Below, piece after piece: positions 60,982 through 64,000 of a DNA stretch of 64,000 bases (position 1 is the stretch's first letter; every line of letters starts with the position of its first letter). The position numbers and the translations under genes are program-made. The stretch covers positions 1-64,000 of the forward strand of contig NZ_JBHUIO010000009.1 of NCBI RefSeq assembly GCF_042682745.1. Direction: 5' to 3'. Source of the stretch: Tumebacillus_A lipolyticus. Lineage in GTDB: Bacteria > Bacillota > Bacilli > Tumebacillales > Tumebacillaceae. A model generated the notes under the pieces. The model was not told the origin of the DNA. It was given only the letters and a program-made list of their open reading frames with translations, and did not search any database.

Positions 60982-63900
60982 TTATCTGTCTGTGATCGCA
61001 TCTGCGACCGATTGCACATGCGGCTGCTGCAACATGTTGTAATGGTTCGCTTGCATCTGGATCACCTGCACTTCACCTGTGATCAGTTGCTTCCACCCAT
61101 GATCTGGTGCGCCCGCCGCGTCGGAGCGGAAGAGCAACAGATCTCCACCGTAGGCGATCGGGCGGTAGGTCGTATAGGCGTCGATGTTCGCTTTAAAGAC
61201 TTCCCACAATCGCTTCAAGCTGTCGAGCTCGATCGGGAAGGGCAGCTGCTGTTGCAACAGTTGAAGGGCATGATCCTCCCCCTTGATCGCCTCTTGCGGC
61301 TGCTTAAGCTCAGCGCCGCCCATCAGGTCGCCCGCAAAGGTGGCCAGCAGGGTCAGCTCGTCCGCTTGCAGCTGATAGGTCGGCAGCGGAGCGAGCGAGT
61401 CGAAGAGGGCGAGCAGCTCGATCTGTTCCCCCTGCGCCTGCAGTTGATGCGCCATCTCGAAGGCGATCGTACCCCCGAGCGACCAGGCGGCGATTCGATA
61501 AGGGCCCTGTGGTCTGACGGTGCGAATCGCCTCGATGTAGGCGGCTGCCAGCTCCTCGATGCGAGTCAGCGGTTGCTCCCCCGCTTCCAGACCGCAAGCT
61601 TGGAGGCCGTATACAGGATGCGCAGTCCCGAGACTTTCGGAAAGCGCCGTGTAGCAGAAGACGCTTCCGCCCACCGGGTGCACGCAGAAGAGCGGCGCTC
61701 GATCGCCATCCGGTTGAATCGGAATCAGCGGGTACCAGCTCTGCGTGCTCGCTCGGCGCAACGCACCTGCCAAATGCTCGATGGTGCCGCCTTCAAACAG
61801 CGTGGCGAGCGGAAGCGCTTGCTCGAACACACTTGAGATCTTCGTCATCAAGCGCACGGCGAGCAGCGAGTGCCCACCGAGTGTGAAAAAGTTATCGCGC
61901 ACTCCGATATTGGTAACGCCGAGCAGCTCCTCCCAGATTTTGACCAGCTCCACCTCCAGCGAGTCGCGCGGCGCGATGTGCGTCTCCTCCGCTTCGATGC
62001 GCATCCCTACAGGAGAAGGCAGCGCACGGCGGTCGAGCTTGCGGTTCGCATTGAGCGGCATCGCCTCAAGAAAGAGAAAGAGGGAGGGCAGCATGTAGTC
62101 GGGCAGTTTGTCTTGCAGGTACCCGCGCAGCTCATCGGTCGTCGGCGCGGGCTCCGCGCGCGCGACCAGGTAGGCGACCAACCGCTTGTCACCAGCTGAA
62201 AACTCGTGCGGGACGACAGCCGCTTCCAGCACATCTTGGTGTTGGCGCAGCACGCTTTCGATCTCACCCGGCTCGATCCGATAGCCCCTGATCTTCACCT
62301 GATGATCGAGGCGACCGAGATACTCCAGATTGCCGTCCGCTCGCAAGCGCACGCGGTCGCCCGTTTTGTAATATCGCTTTCCCTCCTGCACCAAAAATCG
62401 TTCGGCGGTCAGCTCCGGACGGTTCAAGTAGCCATCCGCTAGGCACAGCCCACCGATGCACAGCTCCCCTGGGATGCCGAGCGGAACCGACCTGTTGTTC
62501 GCATCGACGATCCGGAGTGCTGCTCCATCGATCGGACGGCCGATCGGAGGGAGATTGTCCGCCTCGTGCGCAGGTAGTCGGTAGGAAGTGACGACATGCG
62601 ATTCGGTCGGCCCGTAATGGTTGTACAGCGTGCAGTCGGTCAATCGGTCGAGCAGGCGACAGATCGGCCGCGTCAGTTGCAGCTGATCGCCCGCCGTGTA
62701 GATTTCGCGCAGAGCAAGATCGAGCTTGGGCAACCCTTCGGCCGCTTCGGCAAGCTGTTGAAACGCGACATATGGCAAAAACAGGCGCTCCACCTTCCAC
62801 TCTGCCAAATAGGGGAGCAAGCGCATCGGATCGCGGCGCACCTCCTCCGGCACGAGGACGAGCGTGCCGCCTGAGCAGAGCGTGGAGAAAATCTCCTGCA
62901 CCGATACATCAAACGTGATCGTCGCATATTGCAAGGTTCGCTGTTCGGCTGCAAACTTGGCGTCCTGCAACTGCCATTCGATCAGGTTGCAAATGGCGCG
63001 GTGGGGCATGACCACCCCTTTGGGCTGCCCCGTCGTGCCAGACGTGTACAGCACGTAGATCGGATCGGCCAGCAGATCGTCCCCGTCAGATGCGCTTCGC
63101 TTGCCTGCATCTGAAAAGAGATAGATCGACACATCGCCATGACGCATCACGCTTTCCGCTCGCTTGACCTGATCGATCTGCCCATCTGGGGAAGCGATCA
63201 GCGCACAAACGCCCGCATCATTGATCATATACTGCTGACGCTCTACAGGGTGGGCCGGATCGATCGGCACATACCCTGCTCCCGTCTGCAAGATCGCCAG
63301 GATGCTGGTGATCAGCTCAGGTGAGCGGCCTAGGCGAACGCTGACCAGATCGCCCCGTCCGATCCCCAGACTGCGCAGCCGTTCGGCGAGCGCTGTGGCG
63401 TTTTCTAGCAGGGTTGCGTAGGAGACCTGATGATCCCCGATCTGCACAGCTGCTGCGTTTGGCGTTCGGCTCGCCTGTTCTGCGAACAGCTGATGAACGC
63501 ACCGCTCTCCTGCGCTTTCAGGCGATCTGCCAACGCAAAACGCGTCGAGCGCTCGCCGCTCCTCACTGTCGATCAGGTTTAACTCCGACACCTTTTGCCG
63601 CGGGTTGTCGGTCAGGCTGATCAACAGCTCACGATAATGAACGAGCATCTGGGCGACGGTCGCCTCTGCGAACAGATCGGTGCTGTAATCGAGCATGCAA
63701 GTCAAGCTCCCATTCGTATCCCCTACTGCCATCGACAGGTCGAACATCGCCGTCTCCACTTCAACAGGCAAGGGAAGCCACGTCAACTCCGGCAGTTTCA
63801 TCTGCGCAAACAGTTCGGGCAGGTAGCGGAACAGCGCCTGAAAGAGCGGAGTCTGGCTCATGTTTCGCTCGACCTGCAGCTCTTCGACCAACCGTTCGAA

Positions 63901-64000
63901 CGGAATGTCTTGGTTGGCAAACGCGTCGAGCGATACTTTTCGCACCTGCTGCAACAGCTGTTGGAACGTCTGCTCCTCTTGAAAGCGAACGCGCAGGGAG
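60982..64000 (-). CDS. Nonribosomal peptide synthetase, C-terminal part: C(partial)-A-T-TE (cut by window edge)
   Basis: The frame is open to the right edge, so only the last ~1005 residues are seen. They show the end of a C domain, an adenylation domain (LYTSGTTGQPKG), a carrier domain (GGHSLLAVRL) and a type I thioesterase with AWSLGGT as nucleophile. My reading of the specificity code is D-V-Q-F-Y-A-H-V-V-K, close to known Pro codes. The TE should release or cyclise the product, yet this gene is upstream of the TE-less NRPS, so gene order does not follow assembly order. C-domain segments are typical of peptide-bond-forming types. Confidence 0.93.
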   Translation of the reverse strand, partial: SLRVRFQEEQTFQQLLQQVRKVSLDAFANQDIPFERLVEELQVERNMSQTPLFQALFRYLPELFAQMKLPELTWLPLPVEVETAMFDLSMAVGDTNGSLTCMLDYSTDLFAEATVAQMLVHYRELLISLTDNPRQKVSELNLIDSEERRALDAFCVGRSPESAGERCVHQLFAEQASRTPNAAAVQIGDHQVSYATLLENATALAERLRSLGIGRGDLVSVRLGRSPELITSILAILQTGAGYVPIDPAHPVERQQYMINDAGVCALIASPDGQIDQVKRAESVMRHGDVSIYLFSDAGKRSASDGDDLLADPIYVLYTSGTTGQPKGVVMPHRAICNLIEWQLQDAKFAAEQRTLQYATITFDVSVQEIFSTLCSGGTLVLVPEEVRRDPMRLLPYLAEWKVERLFLPYVAFQQLAEAAEGLPKLDLALREIYTAGDQLQLTRPICRLLDRLTDCTLYNHYGPTESHVVTSYRLPAHEADNLPPIGRPIDGAALRIVDANNRSVPLGIPGELCIGGLCLADGYLNRPELTAERFLVQEGKRYYKTGDRVRLRADGNLEYLGRLDHQVKIRGYRIEPGEIESVLRQHQDVLEAAVVPHEFSAGDKRLVAYLVARAEPAPTTDELRGYLQDKLPDYMLPSLFLFLEAMPLNANRKLDRRALPSPVGMRIEAEETHIAPRDSLEVELVKIWEELLGVTNIGVRDNFFTLGGHSLLAVRLMTKISSVFEQALPLATLFEGGTIEHLAGALRRASTQSWYPLIPIQPDGDRAPLFCVHPVGGSVFCYTALSESLGTAHPVYGLQACGLEAGEQPLTRIEELAAAYIEAIRTVRPQGPYRIAAWSLGGTIAFEMAHQLQAQGEQIELLALFDSLAPLPTYQLQADELTLLATFAGDLMGGAELKQPQEAIKGEDHALQLLQQQLPFPIELDSLKRLWEVFKANIDAYTTYRPIAYGGDLLLFRSDAAGAPDHGWKQLITGEVQVIQMQANHYNMLQQPHVQSVADAITDR

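Noticed and set aside
1..64000. CRISPR arrays, insertion sequences, prophage genes, rRNA
   Set aside because: No evenly spaced short repeats, transposase motifs, phage structural genes or rRNA segments were seen on either strand.

Overview
The window is a GC-rich (mid-50s percent, judged by eye), densely coded chromosome segment from a spore-forming Gram-positive of class Bacilli. Supporting signs are a GerA-type germinant receptor operon, AGGAGG-type ribosome binding sites with frequent GTG/TTG starts, a Bacillus-type LexA box, an aroC-aroB-aroH-trp supraoperon and many intrinsic terminators. The flavour (GATCG-rich coding, NRPS and RiPP clusters, sigma factor fused to a BtrH-like domain) suggests the Alicyclobacillaceae, for example Tumebacillus, but this is an inference without any database search.

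Layout. 1-1.75 kb: end of an arsenic resistance locus (arsB end, arsC) facing a GNAT that resembles arsinothricin acetyltransferase ArsN1. 1.86-3.8 kb: SOS-controlled translesion polymerase operon with a LexA box. 3.8-8.1 kb: membrane protein, aroA, pepF. 8.3-11.95 kb: gerAB-gerAA-gerAC. 12.2-13 kb: two divergent small secreted cysteine-containing proteins. 13.2-20.7 kb: aroC-aroB-aroH followed by trpDCFBA. Between aroH and trpD lies a roughly 310-nt leader with its own sigma-A-like promoter, dense NAG triplets with 5-nt periodicity, an intrinsic terminator, and a second NAG cluster over the trpD ribosome binding site. This is the expected signature of TRAP control; trpE and trpG are absent. 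20.8-22.7 kb: a TcdA/TcdB-type glycosyltransferase behind an N-terminal segment like those of contractile-injection-associated toxins. 23-28.3 kb: GntR regulator plus MFS transporter, then three tandem M42 peptidases, one of which lacks catalytic and metal-binding residues. 29.1-29.6 kb: an AhpD/carboxymuconolactone-decarboxylase-like protein with an in-frame TGA at the second Cys of its CXXC motif, followed by a bacterial SECIS-like hairpin, so a candidate selenoprotein. 29.7-31.5 kb: sigma factor/BtrH-like fusion.

31.9-46.8 kb (minus strand): a complete thiopeptide-type RiPP cluster. Three identical 49-residue precursors whose C-terminal 22 residues are only Ser, Gly, Cys and Thr are followed by a split LanB glutamylation enzyme, a putative [4+2] pyridine synthase, an azoline-forming set (ThiF-like protein plus E1-YcaO fusion), two SagB-type dehydrogenases, a SpaB_C elimination protein, an extra E1-like protein and an ABC exporter. 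The order and overlaps indicate one operon with a strong promoter upstream and a leaky hairpin after the precursors.

46.95-64 kb: a cell-wall amidase with three repeats, two tandem XRE-TPR regulators between the RiPP and NRPS loci, a type II thioesterase, an Sfp-type phosphopantetheinyl transferase and two NRPS genes. The downstream NRPS is C-A-T-C-T-C-A-T with a module lacking its adenylation domain. The upstream one, cut by the window edge, ends C-A-T-TE.
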